Positions 54,901-64,000 are shown, counted from the stretch's first letter. The stretch: 64,000 nt of DNA from Oscillospiraceae bacterium (GCA_902775565.1 CACYMP010000003.1:62001-126000), one strand, 5' to 3'. Notes: generated from the sequence alone by a model not told the origin. Made by a program: numbers and translations.

Positions 54901-55967
54901 CAGAACAGATCTCTCCTCTTGAAAAGGATAAAGCCTACGCCCGTAAACACGGCATACCAGATAACGGACTTAAGCACGTATTCAAGGTTCTTCGTGGCGT
55001 AAGACGTTGAAACGCCGTCCATTTTCGCAACCTTGTCCTTATCGATCAGGACCTCCTGCATCAGACCGGACATGACAAAACTGTCTGTATAATCGATCTT
55101 CTCTTTATAGATCATTTCGCCTGAAGTCAGTCCCAATCCGTTGGGCATATTATAGTCGCTCTGGAAGCCGGCGTTGGTTGCCTGGTATACAGGGTGGAAA
55201 ACGTACCATGCCTTGCCTCCGCGGGCCGCTTCGGCAGTGTTTTCCTTTTTGAGCTTTAGAGCGTCTTCTTTCGTCAATGTACCCTGTTCAACCCTAAACT
55301 CGACCGCCTCGGCAAAGCACTTCTCATAGCTGTCAGAAGCGGCTTTCGGCATAGAATACATTCCGGTAGCCATGCTGACACCGCTTATTACCATCGTAAA
55401 CAGTATCGCAAGGACAACAGGGATAGCGCGGTTGCGGAAAGCAAAGGCAATCGATGTGAAAAGTGCGGACAATACGAGCAGTACAGCGATCGCCGTTGCA
55501 AGTCTCGCAAAGATCTCGCCGCCGTTCAGCATTGGGCCGAAACCGTTTATCTTAAGTCCCAGCATGCCGAAGCAGATGTAGACAACGCACCAGAAGACAG
55601 TGACCAGCGACTGGGCGATGTTGTTGCTCATGAAAACAGACAGCCTCGAGTGTCCTGCGATCCTCTTGTTGCGGACGAAACCGTCACTTTGGTCCTTTCC
55701 GATGTAAAGGCATGTGAAAAGCGCCATGAACTTCGGCATCTCCGCAAAGAATGCGCTTAATATCAGCCAGCAGATATATTGCTTCTCGCCGCCTGTCATA
55801 TTCAGCTTGCCGAAGGAGAACCTTCCGTCTTCAGTAACATTCAGTGAGAAAACAAGTCTGTAGAAAGTTGCGATGAATACAGGCCATACCATGCAGTAAA
55901 GCGTAAGTATCCAGAAAAACAGGTTGGAACGGATCCTTCTTATCTCAAATCTTAAAAGATTAAACAT
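54900..55967 (-). CDS. ABC-2 type transporter permease
   Basis: This 355-residue membrane protein has one N-terminal hydrophobic segment, an extracytoplasmic or membrane-near stretch and at least five more hydrophobic segments with a C-terminal one at about 335-350 (VIWYAVFTGVGFILFKRRDLF). A large hydrophilic region lies at about 210-325. It is the membrane partner of the upstream ATPase. The ATG at 55967 has GGAGG 7 nt upstream and overlaps the ATPase stop by 8 nt. The substrate is unknown. Confidence 0.82.
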   Translation of the reverse strand: MFNLLRFEIRRIRSNLFFWILTLYCMVWPVFIATFYRLVFSLNVTEDGRFSFGKLNMTGGEKQYICWLILSAFFAEMPKFMALFTCLYIGKDQSDGFVRNKRIAGHSRLSVFMSNNIAQSLVTVFWCVVYICFGMLGLKINGFGPMLNGGEIFARLATAIAVLLVLSALFTSIAFAFRNRAIPVVLAILFTMVISGVSMATGMYSMPKAASDSYEKCFAEAVEFRVEQGTLTKEDALKLKKENTAEAARGGKAWYVFHPVYQATNAGFQSDYNMPNGLGLTSGEMIYKEKIDYTDSFVMSGLMQEVLIDKDKVAKMDGVSTSYATKNLEYVLKSVIWYAVFTGVGFILFKRRDLF

Positions 55968-56868
55968 TTCCGTGACCTCCCACCAGATTGATGAAGTAGG
56001 TCTCAAGATCCGTCTCGCGCGTGCTTACACGTGCGATATTGACCCCCTGCTTCGATGCCTCCAAAACAACATCCGTCAGGTTAAAGACACCTTTGACCCT
56101 GATAATGCCGGTACCCTCTTCGATCCTGGCATCAAGGCCTTTTTCCTTGAGGACCCGGAGCAGGTCCTGCGGTTTTGAAGAGAAGAACTCCGACTGGACG
56201 CCGCCTGCATTCTCGACATCTTCAATAGTAACTTCCTTGACTACCTCGCCGCCTTCAACGAACGCAAAGTTGGTAGCGAGCTTTGACAGCTCGGTAAGGA
56301 TATGGCTTGAGATGATAATGGTAATGCCCTTCTCACGGTTCAAACGCTGGAGAAGATCTCTTATCTCGATGATTCCCTGTGGATCGAGACCGTTGATAGG
56401 CTCGTCTAAGATGAGCATATCGGGGTTGCCCGCCATCGCCATGGCGATACCCAGCCTCTGGCGCATACCCAGAGAGAACCTTCCGGCTTTCTTCTTCCCT
56501 GTGTTATCAAGCGAAACAAGCTTTAAGAGCTCATCGACCGAACCGTCGATCTTAAGTCCCAGATTGATGTACTGGAAGATCAGGTTCTCGCGGGCTGATT
56601 TGGATGAGTAGATGGACGGAAGCTCGACTAAAGCACCGATCTTGCCGTAGCCTTTATGGTCAAAACCGTATTCAACCTTGCCCGATGTGGGTTTCTGAAG
56701 ACCCGATATGATCCTCATGATCGTGGTCTTGCCTGCGCCGTTCCTGCCGACGAGTCCGTAGATCGATCCCTTAGGGACCGTGAACGACATCTGCTTGAGG
56801 ACCTCATACTTGCCGTATTTCTTGCAAACATCAGTTACCTTAAGCATGTATTCCGCTGTATTGCTCAT
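55960..56868 (-). CDS. ABC transporter ATP-binding protein
   Basis: This 302-residue ABC ATPase of the ABC-2/bacitracin-like group has Walker A GRNGAGKTTI, signature FSLGMRQRLGIAMAM, Walker B MLILDEPINGLD and the switch His in ISSHILTELSK. A C-terminal domain of about 90 residues follows. Its ribosome binding site (AGGGGG) lies in the 3' arm of a hairpin (56875-56924), so translation may be controlled. Permease and P-loop ATPase genes follow. Confidence 0.93.
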   Translation of the reverse strand: MSNTAEYMLKVTDVCKKYGKYEVLKQMSFTVPKGSIYGLVGRNGAGKTTIMRIISGLQKPTSGKVEYGFDHKGYGKIGALVELPSIYSSKSARENLIFQYINLGLKIDGSVDELLKLVSLDNTGKKKAGRFSLGMRQRLGIAMAMAGNPDMLILDEPINGLDPQGIIEIRDLLQRLNREKGITIIISSHILTELSKLATNFAFVEGGEVVKEVTIEDVENAGGVQSEFFSSKPQDLLRVLKEKGLDARIEEGTGIIRVKGVFNLTDVVLEASKQGVNIARVSTRETDLETYFINLVGGHGNV

Positions 56869-56874
56869 GTCTGA

Positions 56875-56924
56875 CCCCCTGTTCCAAAGTCATTTATGAT
56901 GAACATATTATCATAAACAGGGGG
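56875..56924 (-). promoter_or_regulatory. Hairpin covering the ribosome binding site of the ABC ATPase gene
   Basis: On the minus strand CCCCCTGTT (56916-56924) pairs perfectly with AACAGGGGG (56875-56883), and the GGGGG is the likely ribosome binding site 6 nt from the ATG at 56868. A second stem, TTTATGAT/ATCATAAA, lies inside and shares 2 nt with the outer one. No T run follows, so this is not a terminator for bioY. Confidence 0.5.
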
Positions 56925-56931
56925 CGTTTTC

Positions 56932-57516
56932 TCACTGGCGGACAAACCTCGATGCTCTGCTGCTTATAATGACCGCAGCCGCCATCTTTACGATATCCGG
57001 GATGATAAACGGGATAACGCACCACCCGAGGACCGTGACAAGTCCGACAGGGCCCGTCTGAGCGGCATATACCGTCATGAACCAGATAACTCCGACCGTA
57101 TACATAATCAGCTCGAAGATCACCGAAATGACAAAACCGAAGATGATCCTGTTTTTCGTTGAGGTCATAAGACGCGCGAAAACAAGCTTTTCAAGGAGCC
57201 AGCAGATAAGAGAAGCTGCAAGGAATCCGATAAGGAATCCGCCCGTCGGACCCGCAAAAGCCGCGGGACCGCCCTTAAACTGCGCAAACACCGGGACTCC
57301 GACAGCTCCGAGCGCAAGATAGACTGCTATCGCGATCGTTCCCCTTCTTCCGCCTGCCGTCAGGAAAACCGCAAGGACAGCAAGAGTCTGCAGTGTGAAA
57401 GGCACAGGACCTAACGGTATCGATATCCAGGAACACACGGTGATAAGTGCTGCTGAAATAGCTATAACTGCCGTGTCATATGCGGCACTGCGTCTTTTTT
57501 TCGGGGAGTCTGTCAT
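56932..57516 (-). CDS. bioY: Biotin transporter S component BioY
   Basis: This is the substrate-binding S component of an ECF-type biotin transporter, 194 residues with about six hydrophobic segments. The family signature is visible: PLGPVPFTLQTLAV, GRRGTIAIAVYLALGAVGVP, and GPTGGFLIGFL. No EcfA/T genes are adjacent, so it probably shares an energising module encoded elsewhere. The start codon lies 2 nt from a BirA-like operator, which suggests repression when biotin is plentiful. Confidence 0.95.
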   Translation of the reverse strand: MTDSPKKRRSAAYDTAVIAISAALITVCSWISIPLGPVPFTLQTLAVLAVFLTAGGRRGTIAIAVYLALGAVGVPVFAQFKGGPAAFAGPTGGFLIGFLAASLICWLLEKLVFARLMTSTKNRIIFGFVISVIFELIMYTVGVIWFMTVYAAQTGPVGLVTVLGWCVIPFIIPDIVKMAAAVIISSRASRFVRQ

Positions 57517-57518
57517 GA

Positions 57519-57582
57519 TTGTAAACCTCGTTTATCTCAAACTTTACAATCGGCATTATACCCCCTTTTTCATGAAAGTCCA
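57519..57582 (-). promoter_or_regulatory. bioY promoter with BirA-like operator
   Basis: The + strand reads TTGTAAACC (57519-57527), 13 nt, then ACTTTACAA (57541-57549). The outer 7-nt arms TTGTAAA/TTTACAA are a perfect dyad, similar to biotin operators, though the central GG of the right half is missing. On the minus strand TATAAT (57555-57560) with TGGACT (57577-57582), 16 nt apart, would start transcription at about 57548, inside the dyad. Confidence 0.6.
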
Positions 57583-57768
57583 CACCGTCAAAAAGAATTA
57601 TCTTTTCTGAGCTTGAAGTGTTAACTGCCTAATCAATGAACGCCTTTTTTATATGAAATAAACATAGAAACACTTAATACAGGGTAGTAAAATTAATTTT
57701 ATACATTTATGCATTTTTAATGTGGCAGTCTGTTGTTGCTGCTCTTAAATGTTTTGGGGAGGTAAATC

Positions 57769-60700
57769 ATGAAGAAAGCTTTGAAGAAGATCAGCGCCGC
57801 TTTTCTGGCACTGGTCATGATCGTCAGTCTTACTCCGATGACAGGCTTCACGGTGCTCGCTGACGAGAATGAGACCGAGGCCCCTGCCGCTACCGAGGAA
57901 CCGGAGAGCGGTAAGAAGGAACCTTCAGGCAAACCTGATGCCGGCAAACAGAAAGAAACCGAAAAGCCGGCTGAGAAGGCTCCTGAGGATACTAAAAAGC
58001 CTGAGGCTGAGGCCCCGAAGGAAACAGAAGCTCCCGCGGAGACTGAGGCTCCTAAGGAGACCGAGGCGCCCGCGGAGACTAAAGCCCCTTCCGAGACTGA
58101 AGCTCCAAAGGAAACAGAGGCTCCCTCTGAGACTGAGGCACCTAAGGAGACCGAGTCTCCCGCGGAAACTGAAGCACCTTCCGAGACTGAAGCTCCCAAG
58201 GAGACTGAGGCACCTGAAGAAACCGAACCTGAAGCCCCTTCAGAGACGGAAGAGCCCCGGACCGAAGAACCGACAGGTCCCGAAATTTCGGCTTCAAGAG
58301 ACTCCAAGAACGGAACGATCAGGTTTAGTGGTATTTCCTCAGACGGTATTCTTGAATGGGAGCCTTATGATGATGAAAATCTCAGTCATTACATCGTATC
58401 CGTAATACAAAACCAAACTGAAATCGGCGAATACGTTTACACGAATTCATTTAATATTTATAAAAAGATCGACATACTGATCAAAGAGGGAGAGATTCAA
58501 AAACAAAGCAAGTATTCGATCAAAATAGCCGCGTACGATCAAGATGATAATGAACTTGCATCACTCAGATTTGGTCATTTTTATGAATCAAGTGCCGTTT
58601 ACAAACCCGTAGTAACAATTACCGCTACAATAACCGGCAGCACCCTGACATGGGATGAGTATCCTGATGATGACACAGGCTGTTATCTTATCTATATAGA
58701 AGACGAACACGGTAATAGCCACGAAGTGTTCGAAGATGTTGACTCTACGTCATTTGAACTCGATCTGAAAGAAGAGATCGATTATGGTATCAAGGGCGGA
58801 CATCTGCAAAACAGCAAAACCTACAAGATATCAATGGTTGTTAAAGACTACGACGGAATTACGCTGGCAAAATGGAGCGGAACAACGTTCAACTACAATT
58901 CTACCGCAACGCCCATAGTTCCCGGTGAGATCAAGAATGCCGTTATTTCTGCGGACGGTATCCTGTCGTGGGATCCTTATGATGATCCTGATACTGATCA
59001 CTACTGGATCTATATTGAAGACAAAAACGGCAGGAAGATCGACAAGGAAGAATACGAATTCGATACAGATCACAAACGCGATCTTAAAGATGATATCGAT
59101 TATGCGATCAAAGTCGGAGATCTGGAAAAGTCCGGTTCCTACAAGATCTCGATGGTCGCAGAAGACGATCATGGCATCCAAATAGGTAAATGGGACGGAA
59201 CAACATTCGAATACGATTCCCCTGCAAACCTTATAATCGTAGGCAAGATCCAAAATGCAGTTCTTTCACCGGAAGGTATCCTGACCTGGGATGCATACGC
59301 AGGCGCTGATGAATATGATATCGGCATTATCGACGGTGAAGACGGTACATATAATCTGGGAACAACAAGCTTAACCTCTTTTGACCTGGGCAGCGCGATC
59401 GACACTCTTATCAAAAACAGAGTAATCGATAAAGTCGGAAGATATCCGATCGTGATCACCGCAAGCGATGAAGACGGTTTTGAGATCGGTAAAGTTGAAA
59501 AGCAGTTCGATTATGAGTCAACTGCCGAGCCTATTCCCATTGGCCAGGTAAGTGCCTCCATTTCCAAGACCGGTGTTCTGACTTGGACTAATTATGAAGA
59601 CGCAACTGATTATGAGGTTACCATCGCAAGCGGCGATGACAGTTATATACTTGATTTCAGCTCTACAGATGTCCTTTCGGTCAATCTGAACGCTTGGATC
59701 GACAGACTGATCAAAGTCAGCAGGATCGAAAAGCAAAGTCATTATGACATCAGCATTGTTGCATATAACAAAGACTTTTTAGAGATCGGTAATTGGGGCA
59801 CAGCGTACAGCTACCAGTCCAAAGCCGTACCGACTGATCCCGATAATCTTTCCGCAAGCATTTCCGATGGTATCCTTACCTGGAAATCATATACAAATGC
59901 TGTCGACTATGAAGTATCTATAGATGACGATTGGGGTTCATCTTATTCATGGCCCACTCCGTATAACCTCAAGAAAAAGATCGATACACTGATCAAGGGC
60001 GGTAACATCGAAAATCAGGATTCTTACGAAATAAGCATAGTTGCATATGACAGTTACGGCTTTGTGCTCGCCGACTGGCATGATACATTTGTATACAAAT
60101 CCACTGCCACTGAAGTCAAACCCGGAAAGGTCACGGGCTTCAAATTCGAAAACGGCAGAATGACCTGGGATGCATACGCAGGCGCGTCAGAATACAGTGT
60201 TTCCATCGGCGAGACATTCCACGAAGTATATGTACGCGTTACTGTATTCCAGATCAATGAAGAGATCGACTACCTGATCAGGTCCGGAGATCTCAAGAAA
60301 AAGAGTCCTTATAATGTCTCCGTATTGGCATATGACAGCGACGGAATACTCGTAGCTGAAGGAAACATAGATTATAACTATGATTCCTCTGCTGAACCGT
60401 ACGTGATAGGTTCTTTGACCGCAAATATCACAGACGGAATCCTGACATGGGAAAAGTATGAAGGCGCGGTAAACTACAGCGTCTATATCGACGGAAACGG
60501 CACCGGTGTCGATGGGGATTCATATGACGTCAACAAGCGTATAGACTGGCTTATCAAGGCCGGCGAGACCACAAAGCAGACATCTTATAATGTCGCGATA
60601 GCAGCCGAAGACTCCCATGGAACAGTGCTTGCATCTTGGGAGACAGATTACGCTTATGATTCAAAAGCTACCCTGGTCAAGCCCGGTAAGATCACAGGCG

Positions 60701-61773
60701 TAAAATTCTCAAAGGGCACTATGACATGGACCGCATTTAAAAATGCAGCAAATTATTTGGTCTATGTATTTGACTGTCCGGTTTATACAGCTAAGGCATC
60801 TGTTGCTATCAATTCGAAGATCGACTGGTTTATCAGGGCAAGACAGATCACCAAGAGCAGTCCTTATCCGATAACGATCCATGCATTCGACAAAGAAGGT
60901 ATCATGATCGCTGAATGGAACGGTTCATACAAATACACTTCAAAGGCTGTTCCGTTCGAAGTAACCACAGTAGACGGCATTTCCTTTACCGACGGCGTCA
61001 TGAGTTGGAACAACGTTTTGAATGCCGGAGAGTACACAATCACCGTTGATGACTGCTACATGCCTTACACGACCGGGGGATCCTCATTTGATCTTGACGG
61101 TTTTATCGCCGATCTTATCAATATGGGCTTCATCGGCAAGCAGAACAACTACCTGCTTACGATAAAAGCATTTACGAAAGATGGCATCCTTTTAGCTGAA
61201 GGAACAAGCAGTTGTACATTCAAAGCCGGCACATTACTCAAAGAAACTGACGTTACCTTAACCGGAATCGAAGACAAGACTTACAACGGCGGCAATGCCC
61301 TTGTACAGGATCTTGTCATTACTTACCAAGGCCAGCAGCTTGTAAAAGGCACTGACTACGAGGTCTATTACTCAAACAACGAAGACGCCGGCACTGCTTC
61401 TCTGACAATTAGCTTCAGGCACAAGTATTTAGGTGCAATCAAGAAGACTTTCCAGATCAACAAGGCCGCAAACCCGTTGTCCGTAAAGGGCAAGACCTTC
61501 AAAGTCAAAGCCAAGAAGATCAAGAAGAAGGCTCTTACAGTCTCCATCTCAAACGGTGTCAAGTTCGTAAAGAACGCCGGAGACCCGAAGGTATACAAGA
61601 AGAAGTCCGGAAACAAGAAGATCGTTATCAATCCGACGACCGGCAAGATCACGATCAAGAAGAAGCTCAAGAGAGGGACCTACAAAGTTAAGGTCCAGAT
61701 TACTGCTCAGGGCAACAACAACTATGAGAAGTCCGGCACAAAGACGGTAACCTTCAAGGTCAAAGTCAAGTAA
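57769..61773 (+). CDS. Large secreted repeat protein with P/E/T-rich stalk and ten FN3-like repeats
   Basis: This is a 1334-residue surface or extracellular protein. A signal peptide occupies about 1-30 (KKALKKISAAFLALVMIVS, then FTVLADENE). Residues 33-175 are a low-complexity stalk of ETEAPKETEAP-type repeats. Then come ten repeats of about 95-100 residues, each starting with a motif like GILTWDAY or TMTWTAF and containing IDYLI/IKxG-type and YxIS..A segments; they resemble fibronectin type III folds. At about 1160-1235 is a bacterial Ig-like/YDG-type domain (TYNGGNALVQDLVITYQGQ), and the last 95 residues are very Lys-rich. No LPXTG motif is visible. GGGGAGG precedes the ATG. Confidence 0.85.
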   Translation: MKKALKKISAAFLALVMIVSLTPMTGFTVLADENETEAPAATEEPESGKKEPSGKPDAGKQKETEKPAEKAPEDTKKPEAEAPKETEAPAETEAPKETEAPAETKAPSETEAPKETEAPSETEAPKETESPAETEAPSETEAPKETEAPEETEPEAPSETEEPRTEEPTGPEISASRDSKNGTIRFSGISSDGILEWEPYDDENLSHYIVSVIQNQTEIGEYVYTNSFNIYKKIDILIKEGEIQKQSKYSIKIAAYDQDDNELASLRFGHFYESSAVYKPVVTITATITGSTLTWDEYPDDDTGCYLIYIEDEHGNSHEVFEDVDSTSFELDLKEEIDYGIKGGHLQNSKTYKISMVVKDYDGITLAKWSGTTFNYNSTATPIVPGEIKNAVISADGILSWDPYDDPDTDHYWIYIEDKNGRKIDKEEYEFDTDHKRDLKDDIDYAIKVGDLEKSGSYKISMVAEDDHGIQIGKWDGTTFEYDSPANLIIVGKIQNAVLSPEGILTWDAYAGADEYDIGIIDGEDGTYNLGTTSLTSFDLGSAIDTLIKNRVIDKVGRYPIVITASDEDGFEIGKVEKQFDYESTAEPIPIGQVSASISKTGVLTWTNYEDATDYEVTIASGDDSYILDFSSTDVLSVNLNAWIDRLIKVSRIEKQSHYDISIVAYNKDFLEIGNWGTAYSYQSKAVPTDPDNLSASISDGILTWKSYTNAVDYEVSIDDDWGSSYSWPTPYNLKKKIDTLIKGGNIENQDSYEISIVAYDSYGFVLADWHDTFVYKSTATEVKPGKVTGFKFENGRMTWDAYAGASEYSVSIGETFHEVYVRVTVFQINEEIDYLIRSGDLKKKSPYNVSVLAYDSDGILVAEGNIDYNYDSSAEPYVIGSLTANITDGILTWEKYEGAVNYSVYIDGNGTGVDGDSYDVNKRIDWLIKAGETTKQTSYNVAIAAEDSHGTVLASWETDYAYDSKATLVKPGKITGVKFSKGTMTWTAFKNAANYLVYVFDCPVYTAKASVAINSKIDWFIRARQITKSSPYPITIHAFDKEGIMIAEWNGSYKYTSKAVPFEVTTVDGISFTDGVMSWNNVLNAGEYTITVDDCYMPYTTGGSSFDLDGFIADLINMGFIGKQNNYLLTIKAFTKDGILLAEGTSSCTFKAGTLLKETDVTLTGIEDKTYNGGNALVQDLVITYQGQQLVKGTDYEVYYSNNEDAGTASLTISFRHKYLGAIKKTFQINKAANPLSVKGKTFKVKAKKIKKKALTVSISNGVKFVKNAGDPKVYKKKSGNKKIVINPTTGKITIKKKLKRGTYKVKVQITAQGNNNYEKSGTKTVTFKVKVK

Positions 61774-61797
61774 CCGGGACTGCTTGAGTAATCTATC

Positions 61798-61831
61798 GGG
61801 GATGTCTCATTTTGAGATATCCCCTTTTTAT
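61798..61831 (+). terminator. Terminator of the large secreted protein
   Basis: GGGGATgTCTCA pairs with TGAGAtATCCCC around a TTT loop, then TTTTTATTTTT follows, 25 nt after the stop. Confidence 0.85.
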
Positions 61832-61949
61832 TTTTGCAGTCATTGAAGCGTAAAGATTTTCGTAAACATTTGGAGCAAAAAGTTTACGTTTGAGTTTACG
61901 TCGGTTCTGCCGTTTGGGATATGGACAGTCTAATCCCTGATCAGACATA

Positions 61950-61981
61950 CAAAAAGGGGCTGCAATCTGTTGCAGCCCCTT
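61950..61981 (-). terminator. Terminator of the CPBP gene
   Basis: On the minus strand GGGGCTGCAA/TTGCAGCCCC, a perfect 10-bp stem, is followed by TTTTTG. Confidence 0.9.
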
Positions 61982-61995
61982 CCCTATTGCTTACT

Positions 61996-64000
61996 TTAGT
62001 TAAACTGCCCCATCAAGAACACTATGATGTTCGGCAGGTACGAATCAAGGAAGAGCAGTATTGTCATTGCGAGGTAGAGCCAGAGAGCCTTGTCGCTCAA
62101 CAGTAACTTCCTGACTTCCTTGTGCGTCGGCTCGCCCTTCATCATCTTAAGCTTGAGCCTCTTTCTCTTAAGGCTCTTGATAAACTTCACGATACCGATT
62201 ATGGCGATCGCGAATACTCCGCCTATCCATGCAAGAGCGATGAGCGCATATATTGCTGTTTCAGCAGAATGCGTATCACCCGTCGAGTTAGCCTGCAGGA
62301 GTTTCTGAAGCAGTGTCTGAAGGACGAGAGCACTCGAAAGATTGACAGCCATATGCAGGAAGATCGTGTAACGTATCCTTCCCGTACGGATGTAAACGTA
62401 TGCGAAAAGCATACCGACAAATGTCGCAAAGAAGAACTGCGAGAAGTTGCCGTGGAGCAGACCGAACATGACGCCCGACATAACGATACTGATGTATTCA
62501 CCGTATTTTACCGTCCTGTCTATGAGCACCTTACGGAAGATGAGCTCCTCAAATACAGGTGCACCGATACCGACTACAAGCGTTCTTAGGATAACGTTTG
62601 AATTCTCCATCAGATTGGATGCATTGGTGATCGAGTCACCCGAGAAAGGCTGTGTAAGCGCCGTGTGGATAGGATTGCCGATGAGAGAACCTGCGATCAT
62701 GAGGCCTTCGGTCATACAAAGGAATCCAAACCATTCGGGGAAGCTGAGCTTATGCTGCTCGATCTTTGTTTTCGGAATGCCACTCATCAAAAGCCAGACG
62801 AACGGGAAGCCGATGAGATCGACTGCGAGTACTACAAGACCGTATGAGATCGACGTCTTGTATGCCCTGACTACATCCGGGACCGTGAGTCTCAGGAAGA
62901 GTGCAACAGCGAACTGGATCATAAGGAACACAACGCAGAAAGCAGCATACCTTGCACCAACGGCAGGGATACGGTTTTTCATGCCTTCAACGAACGCAGG
63001 ATCCGCCGGTTCAGGTGCCGGCTTGGGCTTGACACTGTAATCGGGCTTTTGGACCGGCGCAGGCGCAGGAACAGGCGAAAATACAGGCTGTTGTACCGGA
63101 ACAGTTGCAAATACAGGCTGCTGGACCGGAACGGGCGCAAACACAGGCTGTGCATACTGAACAGGCTGCGCCGCCTGATAAGGAACCTGGTATCCCTGAT
63201 ACTGCGGAGCCGTATATGTGGGAACCTGATACACAGGAGCCTGATACTGCTGGTATTGAGAGACCGTATATGCAGGGATCTGATATACAGGCTGCTGAGC
63301 GTAAGCCGGACGCGGCTGACCGCAGTTTGCACAGAACCTGCCTGTATTGCTGTTATCACCGCAGACAGTGCACGTCCAAATTCCTTGTGCCTGATACTGG
63401 CAAGCGGGCTGTGGGTAGCCGTATTGCGGCTGACGCGGCGCAGGTGCGGGCTTTGCGGGGACAGGCGGAACTTCAGGTGCTACGCCGTCATATACTTCAG
63501 GCTCAACCGGTCTCTGCTGCTTATAAAGCACGCCGAGTACGATAAGTACTGCAAGAAGCGAAGTGCCTATTAAAGTCAGAACTCCAAGATCAACGAAGTT
63601 GTAGCCCGTTCCCTTGCCGGTGCCGATAGTCACCTTGCAGTTGACCGTAACTCTTCCGTTCTCCTTGAACTTGGAGAAATCAACCTTCTCGAGTGCTTTT
63701 CTGATGCTTGAAGCGCCATATGACGCATCGTACTCCTCAATAAAGTCCCTGAAATCCTGTTCAGTAGTAATGTATCTGAACATGAATGAGCAGGTGCCTT
63801 CGGTAAACTTATAGCTGACGTTGTATTCATCGTCATCATAAAGGACAGCGGCACCGAGGAGCTTTCCGTCCGAATCGTAGACCTCACTGCCGATAACACA
63901 GGTGGCAGGCGAGATATCCGGCTCGAAAGTGATATTGTACGTACCCTCTTTGCTTATCTTGGTCTCGTACTTGAAAATGTCTTTGCTCGGCAGACCGTCA
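61996..64000 (-). CDS. CPBP (CAAX) intramembrane protease with zinc ribbon; N-terminus beyond window
   Basis: The frame is open to the right edge, so the protein begins outside the window; an internal ATG at 63783 is not the true start. The visible order is a soluble beta-rich part, one hydrophobic segment (around 63530), then a zinc ribbon (CTVCG...CANCG), a Gln/Pro/Tyr/Val-rich linker, and about eight hydrophobic segments forming a CPBP domain. The catalytic motifs are EELIFRK (EExxxR), FGLLHG (FxxxH) and HMAVN. It is thus a candidate membrane protease, possibly for self-immunity or envelope proteolysis; the substrate is unknown. The last hydrophobic segment ends at the stop. Confidence 0.85.
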   Translation of the reverse strand, partial: DGLPSKDIFKYETKISKEGTYNITFEPDISPATCVIGSEVYDSDGKLLGAAVLYDDDEYNVSYKFTEGTCSFMFRYITTEQDFRDFIEEYDASYGASSIRKALEKVDFSKFKENGRVTVNCKVTIGTGKGTGYNFVDLGVLTLIGTSLLAVLIVLGVLYKQQRPVEPEVYDGVAPEVPPVPAKPAPAPRQPQYGYPQPACQYQAQGIWTCTVCGDNSNTGRFCANCGQPRPAYAQQPVYQIPAYTVSQYQQYQAPVYQVPTYTAPQYQGYQVPYQAAQPVQYAQPVFAPVPVQQPVFATVPVQQPVFSPVPAPAPVQKPDYSVKPKPAPEPADPAFVEGMKNRIPAVGARYAAFCVVFLMIQFAVALFLRLTVPDVVRAYKTSISYGLVVLAVDLIGFPFVWLLMSGIPKTKIEQHKLSFPEWFGFLCMTEGLMIAGSLIGNPIHTALTQPFSGDSITNASNLMENSNVILRTLVVGIGAPVFEELIFRKVLIDRTVKYGEYISIVMSGVMFGLLHGNFSQFFFATFVGMLFAYVYIRTGRIRYTIFLHMAVNLSSALVLQTLLQKLLQANSTGDTHSAETAIYALIALAWIGGVFAIAIIGIVKFIKSLKRKRLKLKMMKGEPTHKEVRKLLLSDKALWLYLAMTILLFLDSYLPNIIVFLMGQFN

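Noticed and set aside
57717..58307. Open frame on the minus strand with GASVSEGASVS repeats
   Set aside because: It is the antisense reading of the ETEAP stalk of the secreted protein, and its repeat only reflects that DNA repeat.

Overview
The window looks like a chromosome segment of an anaerobic Gram-positive Clostridia-type bacterium. An Oscillospirales or Saccharofermentans-like relative is my guess, not something the sequence proves. The reasons are Shine-Dalgarno sites of the GGAGG type, a Tad/Flp pilus locus, the Firmicute pair of GlgC and GlgD, a ferredoxin-dependent 2-oxoacid oxidoreductase, BioY, a DUF975 protein and zinc-ribbon/SPFH proteins. Base composition is moderate and coding density is high. 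No insertion sequence, prophage or CRISPR array was seen.

Layout: 1-3.6 kb is the end of a Tad/Flp locus on the + strand (CpaF end, a TadB-TadC fusion, a small pilin-like protein, an FHA protein). It converges with, and overlaps by 74 nt, a complete F-type ATP synthase operon on the - strand (3.5-10.3 kb, atpB-E-F-A-G-D-C). That operon has no separate delta gene; a delta C-terminal-like domain is fused to the front of alpha. Next come rpiB and proA (-), then an RlmL-like methyltransferase and an OGG-type DNA glycosylase (+).

At 14.6-23.5 kb lies an accessory-looking region. It holds a retron (msr-msd RNA at about 17950-18113 and a reverse transcriptase with the NAxxH, YCDD and VTG motifs) followed 21 nt later by an alpha/beta hydrolase with a duplicated N-terminal region, which is a candidate retron effector. 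It also holds a GNAT protein, a MurD-CapA fusion, a two-TM protein, a YbjN-like protein, a Thr/Lys-rich anchored protein and an XRE regulator, and ends at a tRNA-Leu(GAG).

At 23.9-34.0 kb are a zinc-ribbon membrane protein and a glycogen operon (glgB-glgC-glgD-glgA-GH13). GlgA and GlgB both carry histone-H1-like Lys/Ala/Pro tails. At 34.2-37.5 kb are a GntR/ABC transporter operon and a DUF975 protein with its own promoter and operator, followed by five palindromes spaced exactly 63 nt apart. At 38.1-40.8 kb is a four-subunit ferredoxin-linked 2-oxoacid oxidoreductase.

At 40.9-52.6 kb is a surface-glycan region (flippase, methyltransferases, glycosyltransferases, radical SAM protein, O-antigen ligase-like protein) with nagB and glmM supplying amino-sugar metabolism. 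At 52.7-64 kb are an SPFH/zinc-ribbon protein, a P-loop ATPase, an ABC-2 transporter, bioY with a BirA-like operator, a 1334-residue secreted repeat protein and a truncated CPBP-protease membrane protein.

Four genes (at 12540, 45965, 45996 and 48110) have a -10 hexamer placed exactly 12 nt from the ATG and no ribosome binding site, which predicts leaderless mRNAs. All functional calls rest on motifs read by eye; no database search was possible.
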